64,000 bases of DNA from Nodosilinea sp. PGN35 (GCF_029109325.1 NZ_JAQKQJ010000013.1:124001-188000); one strand, 5' to 3'. Numbered from the stretch's first letter, positions 51,480-60,586 are shown. Notes: generated from the sequence alone by a model not told the origin. Numbers and translations are program-made.

Positions 51480-52259
51480 ATGGCCAAGCCAATTTTGATC
51501 ACCGGAGCCTCCAGCGGCATTGGCTACGAGCTGGCAAAGGTGTGCGCCGCCCACCGCCACGACCTGGTGCTGGTCGCCCGCCGGGAAGAACGCCTGCTGG
51601 AGCTGAAGGCTGAGCTCCAGCAGGCCCACGGTGTGCAGGTGCTCACCTACCGGGGCGACCTCACCGACGCCGATACCCGCCAGCAGTTCTACGATTGGAC
51701 TCAGTTTAAGGGCATTACGCCCTACGCCCTGGTCAACAACGCTGGGTTTGGGGCGCTGGCCCCCTTTGCTGAGGCTGACTGGGACAACCAAAACGCCATG
51801 CTTCAGCTCAACATTGTGGCGCTGACCCACCTGACGCGGCTGTATCTGCCCGCCATGATTGCCCAGGGCCAGGGCCGCATTCTCAATGTGGCGTCTACGG
51901 CGGCGTTTTTGCCGGGGCCATATATGGCGGTGTACTACGCCAGTAAGGCGTTTGTGCTGTCGTTTACGGAGGCGATCGCCACTGAGCTTGAGGGCAGTGG
52001 GGTGACGGCCACCACCCTCTGCCCCGGCCCCACCCAGTCCGAGTTTCAGGCTCGGGCCGAGATCAAAAATGTCAAACTCTTTGAGGGCAAAAGCGTACCT
52101 ACCTCAGCGGTGGTTGCCGCCTACGGCTACGAGGCGATGGAAAAGGGCCAGCGCATCGCCGTCCACGGTGCTGTGAACAAACTGCTGTCTTTCAGCACCA
52201 GGCTGCTGCCTCGCAAAAACCTGGCCGAGGTTACTAAAGGTCTGCAAAAGCCTGCCTAG
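51480..52259 (+). CDS. Short-chain dehydrogenase/reductase
   Basis: A 259-residue classical SDR: nucleotide-binding GASSGIGYELA (residues 8-18), NNAGFG, catalytic Ser in LNVASTAAF and YxxxK in YYASKAF. It resembles the YqjQ/DltE-like group of unknown substrate. It lies between mnmG (41 bp) and the M28 peptidase (8 bp), so the three may share a transcript. Confidence 0.88.
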   Translation: MAKPILITGASSGIGYELAKVCAAHRHDLVLVARREERLLELKAELQQAHGVQVLTYRGDLTDADTRQQFYDWTQFKGITPYALVNNAGFGALAPFAEADWDNQNAMLQLNIVALTHLTRLYLPAMIAQGQGRILNVASTAAFLPGPYMAVYYASKAFVLSFTEAIATELEGSGVTATTLCPGPTQSEFQARAEIKNVKLFEGKSVPTSAVVAAYGYEAMEKGQRIAVHGAVNKLLSFSTRLLPRKNLAEVTKGLQKPA

Positions 52260-52267
52260 GAACGCCG

Positions 52268-53113
52268 TTGAGCAACGCTGCCCTACAATCTCGCCTAGAG
52301 GCTCACTTGCAGCAGGTGGTGGGCGATCGCAGCCCCTACCTGGCCTCCGCCAAGCATTTCTTTGTGCAGCAATATATTCAGCAAGAACTGGCCCGCTGGG
52401 GTGAAGTGACTGCCCACGCCTTCGAGCATCAGGGGCAGCAGCACACCAACTGGGTCTTGAACCTGCCGGGGCAGCATCCCCGCCGCCCGCCTGTGCTCGT
52501 GGGGGCACACTACGACTCGGTGCCCGGCTCCCCTGGGGCTGACGACAACGCCACCGGGGTAGCCGTGCTGCTGGAGCTAGCCCGCGCCTTTGCCGAGCAG
52601 CCCGGCAGCTCTCCTCTGCGGCTGGTGGCCTTTGATCTGGAAGAGCTGGGCTTTGTGGGCAGCGGCCACTACGCCCGAGACCTCTACCAGCGGGGTGAGC
52701 CCTTGAGGCTCATGCTCTCTCTAGAAATGCTGGGCTACTGCTGTCACCAGTCCCCCTCCCAACGGTATCCGCCTGGGCTAGAGCGCATCTACCCCAGTCA
52801 GGGCAACTACATCGCCCAGATTGGCCCCTGGCAGAGCATTTCCACCATGGTGCAGCTGTGGCGCGGGTTTCGAGCCGCCGGGCTGCGTAGCCAGTGGCTG
52901 CCGGTGGTCAATCAGGGCCGGGCGGTGCCCGACACCCGCCGCAGCGACCACGTCCCCTTTTGGGATCTGGGCTATCCGGCTATTTTGGTGACGGATACCG
53001 CCAATCTGCGTAACCCCCACTACCATCGGGCCACTGACACCCTGGACACGCTAGATATGGAGTTTCTCACCCGGGTGTGCCAGGGGCTAATCTACGGCTT
53101 GCGACGCCTGTAG
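52268..53113 (+). CDS. M28-family zinc peptidase
   Basis: A 281-residue M28 (aminopeptidase-type) enzyme. Zinc-site segments: GAHYDSVPGSPGADDNATG (His and Asp ligands), VAFDLEELGFVGSGHYA (Glu-Glu), RRSDHVPFWDLGYPAI, and a final His in PHYHRATDTLDTLD. There is no signal peptide, so it is probably cytoplasmic; the substrate is unknown. TTG start with AGGAA upstream. The 3' end overlaps the M23 gene on the other strand by 27 bp. Confidence 0.85.
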   Translation: MSNAALQSRLEAHLQQVVGDRSPYLASAKHFFVQQYIQQELARWGEVTAHAFEHQGQQHTNWVLNLPGQHPRRPPVLVGAHYDSVPGSPGADDNATGVAVLLELARAFAEQPGSSPLRLVAFDLEELGFVGSGHYARDLYQRGEPLRLMLSLEMLGYCCHQSPSQRYPPGLERIYPSQGNYIAQIGPWQSISTMVQLWRGFRAAGLRSQWLPVVNQGRAVPDTRRSDHVPFWDLGYPAILVTDTANLRNPHYHRATDTLDTLDMEFLTRVCQGLIYGLRRL

Positions 53114-53719
53114 CTGTTGGTAGTCGGCTCCGGCTTTAATCACCAGGGCTGGGTCAACCCAGGCTCCGTCGTACTTCATGCCCCAGTGCAGGTGGGGCCC
53201 AGTGGTGCTGCCGGTCATGCCCACCCGACCAATGCGCTGCCCCGAGGTCACCATCTGCCCCTGGCGGATTTCGATGCCCCCGGCGCGATCGACCAGCACC
53301 CGCCCCCCTTCTTTCTCAATCACAATGCTGCCCTGCATGTGGCAGTAGATGTGCGTCCAGCGGCCCGACTGAATGATGGCGGCGGTGCCGCAGGCGGTGT
53401 GGTCATGGACTTCAATCACCTTGCCCTCCCACCAGCTGCGGATGTAGCTGCCCATGGGGGCGGCCAGATCGAGCCCGTAGTGGAAGCGGTGGCCGCCCAT
53501 GGGGTGCTGGCGATAGCCAAAGGGTGAGGTGTAGCGCGAAAAATTTTCGAGGGGAAACGAAGCCCCGAGCCAGGGGTTGGGCGGTGCCGCTTCGGCTGCC
53601 GCACTTTGTTCTTCGGCAACCACTTGAGCGGTCGATTGAATCAGTTCTGCCATAATGCCAACGCCTACGCTGAGCGCAACAATCCAGCTCAGGGCTTGCG
53701 CCCCGCCATGGTGATTCAT
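53087..53719 (-). CDS. M23-family (LytM) peptidoglycan endopeptidase
   Basis: A 210-residue secreted or anchored peptidase. Residues 9-35 are hydrophobic (ALSWIVALSVGVGIMAELI) and act as signal or anchor. The LytM domain has the zinc ligands in HYGLDLAAP (H-x3-D) and HLHWGM (HxH). It cleaves peptide cross-links in the cell wall or activates amidases. Its C-terminal coding end overlaps that of the M28 gene. Confidence 0.87.
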   Translation of the reverse strand: MNHHGGAQALSWIVALSVGVGIMAELIQSTAQVVAEEQSAAAEAAPPNPWLGASFPLENFSRYTSPFGYRQHPMGGHRFHYGLDLAAPMGSYIRSWWEGKVIEVHDHTACGTAAIIQSGRWTHIYCHMQGSIVIEKEGGRVLVDRAGGIEIRQGQMVTSGQRIGRVGMTGSTTGPHLHWGMKYDGAWVDPALVIKAGADYQQLQASQAVD

Positions 53720-54078
53720 ATTTGCAAAAGTTGAGTGGCTAAACCTGCAGCCGGACTAACTGCAACCACAATAATAGTTCAATTGTACTGATTTGCCAAG
53801 TTTCTTTTCCGGGTTGGAGCAGACGTTGGGTGGGTCAGGGCGGAAGTTGGTTCAGGGAGAAAGGCCAAAGTTCTGTCCTGGTGCCGCGCTCAACTCGTTC
53901 GGCTGATAGATAAGAAGTAAACTCCACATCTGCAACGGTGGGAAGTAGCGATCCGCTTCGGGTGGATCGGCAGCGCCTGAGGTCTTAGGGAACGGCAGGT
54001 GGGGGGTACTGTGCTACCGCCCCGTGCCAAGGTACTTTGCCGAAGGACTGTGGCTGAACCTCCCAGGGGCAAGCCTGA
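53720..54078. other. Divergent M23 / App1 intergenic region with hairpin
   Basis: 359 bp. It contains an 8-bp stem CGATCCGC/GTGGATCG at 53949-53969 with a TTCGG loop (one G-T wobble), about 110 bp before the App1 start. AT-rich sequence near 53765-53810 may be promoter DNA. No gene is supported. Confidence 0.5.
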
Positions 54079-55224
54079 ATGCTTTTTACGGAAAAATCCA
54101 TACTTGCCATGCCAATTAATTATCTCAACAACCTCCGGGGCGCTGTTGCCAGACGCCTGGGCCTGGCTGGCCCGCTACAGGTCTTGGCCTACCGAGGCTA
54201 CGGCAGCGCCGAGCAGCTTTGTTTTCGGGGCCGGGTGCTGCGCGATGACGGCCTTCACCCCTGCGATGAAGATTGGCCGCTGTGGAAAAATGCTCTCAAT
54301 ATGCTGCGCCGCTTTGACCATGACGAGGTGCCGGGGGCGAGGCTGCGGCTGACGTTTCACGGCCAGACCCACGAGGTCGAAACCGATAGGGCAGGCTTTT
54401 TTGTCGATGAGGTGCGGCCAGACCCTCCGTTGTCTGGCGACAGCCTGTGGCACGAGGCTCACCTTGAGCTGCTAGAGCCAGGGTCTGACCAGGAGCCAGT
54501 GCGGGCGGTGGCTCAAATGCTGGTGCCGCAATCGCGGGCCCAGTTCGGCGTCATCAGCGACATCGATGACACCATTGTGTACACCAGCGCCACCGACCTG
54601 CTGCGAATGCTGCGGGTGGCCTACCTGGGCAATAGCCAAACCCGTCTGCCCATACCGGGTATTCCGGCTCTCTACCAGGCGCTTCAGGCAGGGGGAGATG
54701 GGCAGCACGAGAACCCGATTTTCTACGTCTCCAGCAGCGCCTGGAATATGTACGACCTGTTTGAGGAATTTATGGATGCCCAGGGGCTACCCGCCGGGCC
54801 GATTTCCCTGGTTGCCCTAGATCTGTCCTGGTCAAAGTTATTTTCCTTTGATCACAGCGATCACAAACGCGATGAGATCGAACCCATTCTCAAGCAGTAC
54901 CCCGATCTGCCCTTTATTTTGATTGGCGACAGCGGCCAAAAGGATCCTGAAATTTACACCCAGATTGCCCTCGACTACCCCGATCGCATCGCCTGCATTT
55001 ACATTCGCAATATTCCCAAAGAGCGCCCAGAGCGCCAGCAAGAACTAGACGCCCTGGCAGCACAGGTGCGGCGGGTAGGAAGCGAGCTAGTGACCTTTGA
55101 GGATGCAACCGCCGCCGCCCACCACGCCGCCGATCGCAGCTGGGTTCAGCCCCAGGCCGTTGAGGCGGTTCAGCAGGCGGTTGCCGCTGCGGCGACCCTC
55201 CCCTCAGCACAAGCTTCAGCATGA
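54079..55224 (+). CDS. App1-family phosphatidate-phosphatase-like protein (DUF2183)
   Basis: A 381-residue protein. The N-terminal domain (RRLGLAGPLQVLAYRGYG, VLRDDGLHPCDEDW) precedes the App1 catalytic domain, which begins with the HAD-like FGVISDIDDTIVYTSATDLL and continues with FYVSSSAWNMYDLFEEF, DHSDHKRDEI and PFILIGDSGQKDPEIY. Yeast App1 dephosphorylates phosphatidic acid; bacterial members are untested in most cases. An ATG at 54109 is an alternative start that removes ten residues. Converges on the PlsY-dikinase fusion. Confidence 0.83.
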   Translation: MLFTEKSILAMPINYLNNLRGAVARRLGLAGPLQVLAYRGYGSAEQLCFRGRVLRDDGLHPCDEDWPLWKNALNMLRRFDHDEVPGARLRLTFHGQTHEVETDRAGFFVDEVRPDPPLSGDSLWHEAHLELLEPGSDQEPVRAVAQMLVPQSRAQFGVISDIDDTIVYTSATDLLRMLRVAYLGNSQTRLPIPGIPALYQALQAGGDGQHENPIFYVSSSAWNMYDLFEEFMDAQGLPAGPISLVALDLSWSKLFSFDHSDHKRDEIEPILKQYPDLPFILIGDSGQKDPEIYTQIALDYPDRIACIYIRNIPKERPERQQELDALAAQVRRVGSELVTFEDATAAAHHAADRSWVQPQAVEAVQQAVAAAATLPSAQASA

Positions 55225-55272
55225 GCTAGGGGCAGCCCCCAAGCTACCAAGGCCCTCGAGACCTGAAATGTT

Positions 55273-58200
55273 TTAATTCTCCTCCGCAGGGGACAGGGAA
55301 GGCATGCCCTGGCTGCGATTAGCGCCTTCGCCGGGGGCATCTATGACCTCTACGGTGCCGGTTTCGCCGTTGAGGCGCACCCACTGACCGCTGTGCAGGC
55401 GCTGGGTAGCGTTGGTGACATCCATCACGGCGGGAATGCCGTACTCGCGGGCGATGATCGCCCCGTGGGAGAGGCGGCCCCCCACCTCGGCAATCAGCCC
55501 CTGGGCGCGGGCCAGCAGGGGTGCCCAACCGGCATCGGTGTAGGGCACCACAAGGATAAACGGCCCCGCGATCGCCGCTGCCGATTCGAGCTGGTTCACT
55601 ACCACGACTGGGCCGACGACGGTGCCAGCGCTGGCACCAATGCCGGTGAGTTTTTGCTGCACGGTGGCGGTGGGCATGAGAGAAAGCTGGCGGCTGGGGG
55701 GCTCGTTGCCAAATACCAGGTAGGGCACGACGGGCATGTGTCTGTCGTGCTCGTACTGGGCTTTGCGATCGTCTATGTGCTCCTGTATTCCTCGCCAGTC
55801 GGGCGCTTCCCCTCCCCGGACTAGCTCCCGAATGTCTTCCAGGGTGAGAAAGAATACATCGTTCTGTTCGAGTAAATAGCCCTGCTGCTGCCACTGGGTG
55901 GCCAGGGCAAGGATGCTCCAGCGCAGCTCGGCCAGCAGCCGGTTGTAGAGAGTATTCACCCGGCCCTTGAGGTCGAGGCGGCGCTGCACCGTGGCCGCTT
56001 TACCTTGGGTGACAACCGCAGAGGTTTTAGGGGGGGGCGGCTGCCGCACAAACTGGGCCAGCAGCTCGCGCACCGGGCCGGGGTTTTCTTGCCAGGTAGC
56101 CACGGCAATGTCGGTGCCCACGGGGCTGAGGTAGCCGTACTGCTCGATGAACTGCCCCATCGCCTTGAGCAACGATTCGCCGTCGGTGCTCTCGGCTAGG
56201 GCCGTCATCAGCGAGGAGCTGTCGGTGATGCGGGCCAGCTCGGGCTTCGAGAGGGTCTGGCGAATGTCTTGGGCGATCGCCCGCAGCGCTTCTAAAGCCG
56301 CAATCTCCTCATTTTGCAGGGGGTTGAGGCTTTCTTCGGGCACCTTGAACAGGGCGCGACGCAGGGCGAAGCTGAGCGGGCTGAGGATGTTGTAGTAGGT
56401 GACTTGCTTCAGCAGGTCGAGAATTGTATCTACTCGGGCAAGCAATGCCGGGGGGGGGAGAGCATCCCTGGGCGTGTCGGTCAGGGTTTGCAGGGCTGGG
56501 GCAAAGCGATCGCCATTGTCCTGGGCAAACTGCTGCTCCAGCTTGAGTTCTCGGCGCAGCAGGCGCACCAGGCCGGGCAGGTTTCGCAGCGTGGAGCGCA
56601 GCGGCGGGCGGCTAAACTTAGCTCCCCGCGTTAGGAACTCTAGGCTTTCAGCCGGTAAGCCCATGCGGCGGAAGATATCGCCCAGCAGGGTGGCGTTGAA
56701 GTAGGCGTGGGCGTGGTGCAGGGTGGCAGTGTCCTCAAAGTCGAGGCCAAGGGCGCGATCGCCCAGCACCACGGTAAAAATCTCGCCCCACACGCCGCAG
56801 GTCAGGGGGCGGTTAATGGACCAGGTGAGCGGACGAATCGTGCCGGGGATCACCTCGGCGGCGATCTTGCGCGTCCACAGCGGTTGTAGGGTGGTGATCG
56901 GGCGGCTCTGCAACAGCCACAGGGTTTCGCCGTCAAAGCTCCACTCAATATCCTGGGGAATGCCCTGGTAGCGGCTCTCTAAATGGCGGGCCAGGTAGGC
57001 CACCTGCTGAAGCAGCCGCCTGGGGGTCTGGCCCTCCCCCTCTACCGTCAGGGTCAGCGCCTCAGACAGCTGCCAGTCGGCCTCGGCAATCTCCGCTAGG
57101 GGCGGTAGGTCGTCGGGCTGCACCAGCACCCGGTACTGTTCGGGGGTCACCTGGCCCCCCACCACCTGGTCGGCCCCGCCGGGCAGCGCTTCGATCACCA
57201 CCGCGTCGCCGCAGCGGGCGATGGGGTCACGGCTAAAAGCCACCCCCGAAAACCGCCCCTGCACCTGCTGCTGCACAATTACCGCCAGCCCCTGCTCGGG
57301 TAGCCCCCGGCTCTGCCGGTACTCCCTGGCCTGGGGCGCGTTGTAGGACGAGAACACCCGCACGATCGCCGCCGCCAGTGCCTCCGAGTCAGTGATATTC
57401 AAAAATGACTGATACACTCCCGCCGCCGAGGCGGTGCCGGTGTCTTCATCCTGGGCCGAGGAGCGGACGGCGAGGGGCTGGCTGGGGGAGGGCTCTGCGA
57501 TCGCCAGCAGCGCCGTGGGGTCGTCTCCGGCGGGCAGCACGTAGCCGCGCGGCACTGGGTAGCCCCAGGCCGTGAGCTGGCCCAGGGTAGCCGCCTTGTG
57601 GCCAAACTTAGCGGGGTCGAGGGGGCGATCTAGGGAGACTAGGGCGCGATCGCCGCGAAAAAACCGAAACATAGTGCGAGACTCCAATCGTCCTTCGTCG
57701 TCGGGCAAATCGAGATCGTCGGGCAGCTTTTGATAGATCCAGGCAATCAGCGCGCTGAGGCAGGTCATCGCCAGCACCAGCGCCCCATCCCCATGGCGCA
57801 GGGCCGTAATCAGCGGCAGCAGCACCAGCGACAGCAGCCGACCCTGACGCCGCTCGCGAAAGATGGTAAATCCCAGCCCGCTGAGCAGAAACGTCAGCAG
57901 CGCCGTCGGCCAGTCGTACACCGCAATGCCCCACACCACGTTGGTAGTGCCCGCTCCCTTAGCAAACCAGTAGCGCCCCATCACCAGCCCAATCAGGGCA
58001 ATAATTTCCCAAACCGGCTCCGTAGGGAAGTAATACCGGGCCAGTAGCACCACGCCAATGCCCTTGGCCGCCTCTAGCAGTACCGCCACAATGCCCGCCA
58101 CCTTGCCGCCGTGGTAAAAGGCTGCCGACACCCCCACATTGCCCGTGCCCACCCGCCGCAGTCGTTTTCCCGAGATCAGCCGGGTAGACCAGCCCGTCAG

Positions 58201-58275
58201 CGGCAGGCCGCCCACCACCGGGGTCAGCACAAAGATTAAAAAAGCACCCCAAACCTGGGTGAGGGTCATAGCCAT
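55273..58275 (-). CDS. Fusion of PlsY-like membrane domain with PEP-synthase/rifampicin-phosphotransferase-like dikinase
   Basis: A 1000-residue protein. Residues 1-185 form five or more membrane helices and resemble the acyltransferase PlsY (GTGNVGVSAAFYHGGKVAG like motif 1; the second PlsY motif FKGGKG is degraded to WFAKGAGTT). From about 205 it is a PPDK/PEP-synthase-type ATP-grasp domain (GHKAATLGQL, LAVRSSAQDEDTGTASAAGVYQSFLNI). Then comes a large helical region, and a phosphohistidine swivelling domain ends the protein, with H937 in GGRLSHGAIIAREYGIPAVMDV. The soluble part has the architecture of rifampicin phosphotransferase. The phosphate acceptor is unknown. Possible partners are the membrane protein upstream and the convergent lipid phosphatase. 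Confidence 0.8.
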   Translation of the reverse strand: MAMTLTQVWGAFLIFVLTPVVGGLPLTGWSTRLISGKRLRRVGTGNVGVSAAFYHGGKVAGIVAVLLEAAKGIGVVLLARYYFPTEPVWEIIALIGLVMGRYWFAKGAGTTNVVWGIAVYDWPTALLTFLLSGLGFTIFRERRQGRLLSLVLLPLITALRHGDGALVLAMTCLSALIAWIYQKLPDDLDLPDDEGRLESRTMFRFFRGDRALVSLDRPLDPAKFGHKAATLGQLTAWGYPVPRGYVLPAGDDPTALLAIAEPSPSQPLAVRSSAQDEDTGTASAAGVYQSFLNITDSEALAAAIVRVFSSYNAPQAREYRQSRGLPEQGLAVIVQQQVQGRFSGVAFSRDPIARCGDAVVIEALPGGADQVVGGQVTPEQYRVLVQPDDLPPLAEIAEADWQLSEALTLTVEGEGQTPRRLLQQVAYLARHLESRYQGIPQDIEWSFDGETLWLLQSRPITTLQPLWTRKIAAEVIPGTIRPLTWSINRPLTCGVWGEIFTVVLGDRALGLDFEDTATLHHAHAYFNATLLGDIFRRMGLPAESLEFLTRGAKFSRPPLRSTLRNLPGLVRLLRRELKLEQQFAQDNGDRFAPALQTLTDTPRDALPPPALLARVDTILDLLKQVTYYNILSPLSFALRRALFKVPEESLNPLQNEEIAALEALRAIAQDIRQTLSKPELARITDSSSLMTALAESTDGESLLKAMGQFIEQYGYLSPVGTDIAVATWQENPGPVRELLAQFVRQPPPPKTSAVVTQGKAATVQRRLDLKGRVNTLYNRLLAELRWSILALATQWQQQGYLLEQNDVFFLTLEDIRELVRGGEAPDWRGIQEHIDDRKAQYEHDRHMPVVPYLVFGNEPPSRQLSLMPTATVQQKLTGIGASAGTVVGPVVVVNQLESAAAIAGPFILVVPYTDAGWAPLLARAQGLIAEVGGRLSHGAIIAREYGIPAVMDVTNATQRLHSGQWVRLNGETGTVEVIDAPGEGANRSQGMPSLSPAEEN

Positions 58276-58416
58276 AGCCGTCCAGCCTGAAGGAGAAACA
58301 CGGGCCAGGAAGGGGGTGTCTCCTGCCCCTTAAACCTTACACCGCGAACCCTCAACCCCTGGGTATCTGGCCTAAAGTATCTGGTCTCAAATCAGGGCAT
58401 GATCAGGGGCGTTACC

Positions 58417-59094
58417 CTAGTCGTAGGGCCTGACATCGTACTGCACGTAGGGCGGTTGTTGAACCGATGGCGGCAGCGGCTGCTTTTCGTAATAGAAGTA
58501 GGGGTTGGGCGGCATCCGCACCGGGTACATCATCGGCTGGGGGGGTGGTGCATAGGTGCGCCGCTGCAAATGCATCAGCCATAGGGCAATGACGGCAAAG
58601 GCTGTGCCCCCACCTAAAACCAGCAGCATAAACAGGCCCAAAATGCCCCACAGCAGCATGGTCTGGGTTTCGTTGTTGCGGGGAATGGACTCAATCAACC
58701 GCACCTGCTGCGAGGTCATCTCCTCCACGGCTGTCTGATAGGTGTCGAGCTGCGCTAGAACCGCATTGGTTTCGGCCTGCTGGCGTTCTAGCTGGGCCTT
58801 GAGGTCATCGGCAAGGTTTTTTTGGGCACGCAGCTCGTCCTGCAAACTGCTCACCAGGTCTTGCTGGCGGGTGAGGTCGCGCTCAAAGCGATCTTGCTGG
58901 AGTGACTGGCCTGCCGTGGGCGGTGGCGGCACCGGCACGGTCTGAATGTTCAAACTCTCCGGACTCGGGGGCGGCGGCGGCAGCGAAGGCGCTCTTCCCG
59001 TGCCAGTTCTGACCAGCAGCGTTAAGAGAAACAGCGCACCACCGGCAGCGCAACAGGTGATTAGGATAGGTTTTTCCTTCGTCAATCCCTGCAA
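58417..59094 (-). CDS. Coiled-coil membrane protein, unknown function (225 aa)
   Basis: An N-terminal membrane helix (PILITCCAAGGALFLLTLLV), a Pro-rich stretch, a coiled coil (about 70-125, FERDLTRQQDLVSSLQDELRA), a second helix (LLWGILGLFMLLVLGGGTAFAVIALWLM) and a Pro/Tyr-rich tail (YAPPPQPMMYPVRMPPN). No family recognised. It is 141 bp upstream of the PlsY-dikinase fusion on the same strand and may be co-expressed with it. Confidence 0.6.
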   Translation of the reverse strand: MQGLTKEKPILITCCAAGGALFLLTLLVRTGTGRAPSLPPPPPSPESLNIQTVPVPPPPTAGQSLQQDRFERDLTRQQDLVSSLQDELRAQKNLADDLKAQLERQQAETNAVLAQLDTYQTAVEEMTSQQVRLIESIPRNNETQTMLLWGILGLFMLLVLGGGTAFAVIALWLMHLQRRTYAPPPQPMMYPVRMPPNPYFYYEKQPLPPSVQQPPYVQYDVRPYD

Positions 59095-59474
59095 AATCTC
59101 ATTCCCTTGTAGTGATGGCCCTTGTAGTGGTGGTGTCGGTTAGAGTTTCAGGAACTGTCAGGAGCGATCTGGAGAAATACCCCCAACCAGGGGCAGGGTA
59201 ACGCCACCGTAGCCTGACAGAGAATGGCCTAACGACCGATCTGTCGACAGGGAGCGTTAAAAGTCTAGAGATTCAGAGCCAGCCGAACCTAATCAACAGT
59301 AAAGAAGATTCGGAAAACCCCAGTGATTTCTAGGTTTTATCATCAAATTATTATACATCGGTCAAGAAGTGGCACAACAAAAACCGGGTTTCTGCTCCGG
59401 TTGGCCCACAGGGCTTGACCATGGCGGAAGAAACCCGGCTGGGGGTGACGATAGTTTTTTGTCTTCACGAGAAT
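59095..59474. other. Intergenic region with a 10-bp inverted repeat
   Basis: 380 bp. CCGGGTTTCT (59384-59393) and AGAAACCCGG (59429-59438) pair exactly across 35 bases, a repeat type that is common between cyanobacterial genes. It may terminate the Trypco1 transcript or be a mobile-element relic. AT-rich sequence at 59330-59360. Confidence 0.5.
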
Positions 59475-59846
59475 TTAGTTGAATGAGCACTCCACCGTAA
59501 TTTTGAGATTGCTCTCAGCGGTGCCTTTAGTAACGTAGGGAACGCCTGCCTCTCCGCCGACCTTAAGGCCGAACTCTAGGGTGACTTTTTCGACATTGGC
59601 GGTGGCCATGTCCTTGAAGGCATTCATGGTGTAGCTGGTATAGGTGCGGATGGTGCCTTCAATGGCCTTAAAGCTCTGGGCGGCATGGGTCTGGATGGCC
59701 TGGGTGGGCATGCCTAACCCTTTGGCGGTGCGGGTGGTTTCGCCATAGGCGTCTGGGGCTAAGGAAGCAGGGGCAACCACGTCGTTGGTGGCTTCCATAT
59801 AAATTTCGGTGCCATCCTCCAGGCGGATCGGTACCAGTTGAGTCAT
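59475..59846 (-). CDS. Trypsin-co-occurring domain 1 (CU044_2847-like) protein
   Basis: A 123-residue protein beginning TQLVPIRLEDGTEIYMEATND and ending LEFGLKVGGEAGVPYVTKGTAESNLKITVECSF, which matches the small Trypco1 domain found with trypsin-like proteases and in some conflict systems. Here no protease is next to it. GGAGTG precedes the ATG at 59846 and decides the start; a GTG nine bases upstream is rejected. Function unknown. Confidence 0.65.
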   Translation of the reverse strand: MTQLVPIRLEDGTEIYMEATNDVVAPASLAPDAYGETTRTAKGLGMPTQAIQTHAAQSFKAIEGTIRTYTSYTMNAFKDMATANVEKVTLEFGLKVGGEAGVPYVTKGTAESNLKITVECSFN

Positions 59847-60024
59847 TGTGCACACTCCGATGGTTAAGATGCGTATCCGAGGGTTAGCATTCCCGAACTA
59901 GCGCAAGTCTTACCAATCTTGGCATTATCATCTGTGACGATAGGTTTTCCGTACTCTAACCGCCCCCCTAAGGCTGGAAATTTTGTCTATAAAAAAAGAG
60001 GGACTTACGGGCGAGAGAGCGGCA

Positions 60025-60249
60025 ATGGCTGATCTAATAACTGATGCACAGGCCAGGGACGGCGGGTTTTTGTACCCGGCGGAGGATGCCCAGCAGATTT
60101 TGAGCCTGGCGATCGCCCGTCAGACCGAGTCCGGCGAACTCTCCCGCACGCAGCTGCTAGAGATTGCCGACGAATTGGGTATCGCCCCTGAGACGATTGC
60201 CGCCGCCGAGCGCGAGTGGGACGTCAAAAAATACGAAATTGCCGATTAA
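60025..60249 (+). pseudogene. N-terminal part of a 2TM-domain protein, split by an in-frame stop
   Basis: 75 residues (MADLITDAQARDGGF, then DAQQILSLAIARQTESGELSRTQLLEIADELG). This helical segment is normally the N-terminus of a cyanobacterial 2TM-domain protein. It ends at TAA (60247-60249), and the rest of the family sequence continues in the same frame from 60250. Either the gene is broken by a point mutation or it is made as two chains. The ATG at 60025 gives the family start. Confidence 0.65.
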
Positions 60250-60252
60250 AAG

Positions 60253-60537
60253 GTGTTTGACAGCCAGCGCAAACAGCGGCTACAAAACGACGTTGCACAA
60301 TTTGCTATTTGGGGTGGCGGCGCGCTGGTGTTTCAGCTGGTAACCGGGGGCTGGCTGTGGAACCCGCTGCTGTACATTGTCTTGGGCCCCTGGGCGCTGC
60401 AGATCGCCTGGGATGCCTGGCGCATCTACCGCCCCAACAACTACACCTACCGCAAAGAGTTTGAGCGCTGGCGGCGCAAACAGCAGATGAAGCGGGCCGT
60501 CGGTGGGGCGGTGCGGCGGCTGCTGGGGCCGTCGTAA
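60253..60537 (+). pseudogene. C-terminal 2TM domain of the same split gene
   Basis: 94 residues with two hydrophobic segments (VAQFAIWGGGALVFQLVTGG; LLYIVLGPWALQIAWDAWR) and a basic tail (FERWRRKQQMKRAV). It reads on in frame from the preceding TAA, one codon later, with GTG at 60253 as a possible restart and no good Shine-Dalgarno sequence. Translational coupling is possible, so it may still be expressed. Confidence 0.62.
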
Positions 60538-60559
60538 TTTTGGATTTTGGATTTTGGCT

Positions 60560-60586
60560 GAGGCCAACGTTGCCAAGCGTGGCCTC
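60560..60586. terminator. Hairpin between the 2TM gene and hypB
   Basis: GAGGCCA (60560-60566) and TGGCCTC (60580-60586) flank a 13-base loop between two convergent genes. Short GATTTTGG repeats lie just before it. Terminator role is a guess. Confidence 0.4.

Noticed and set aside
60538..60560. GATTTTGG-type short direct repeats as an element
   Set aside because: Such AT-rich words are common between cyanobacterial genes and are too short to define an element.
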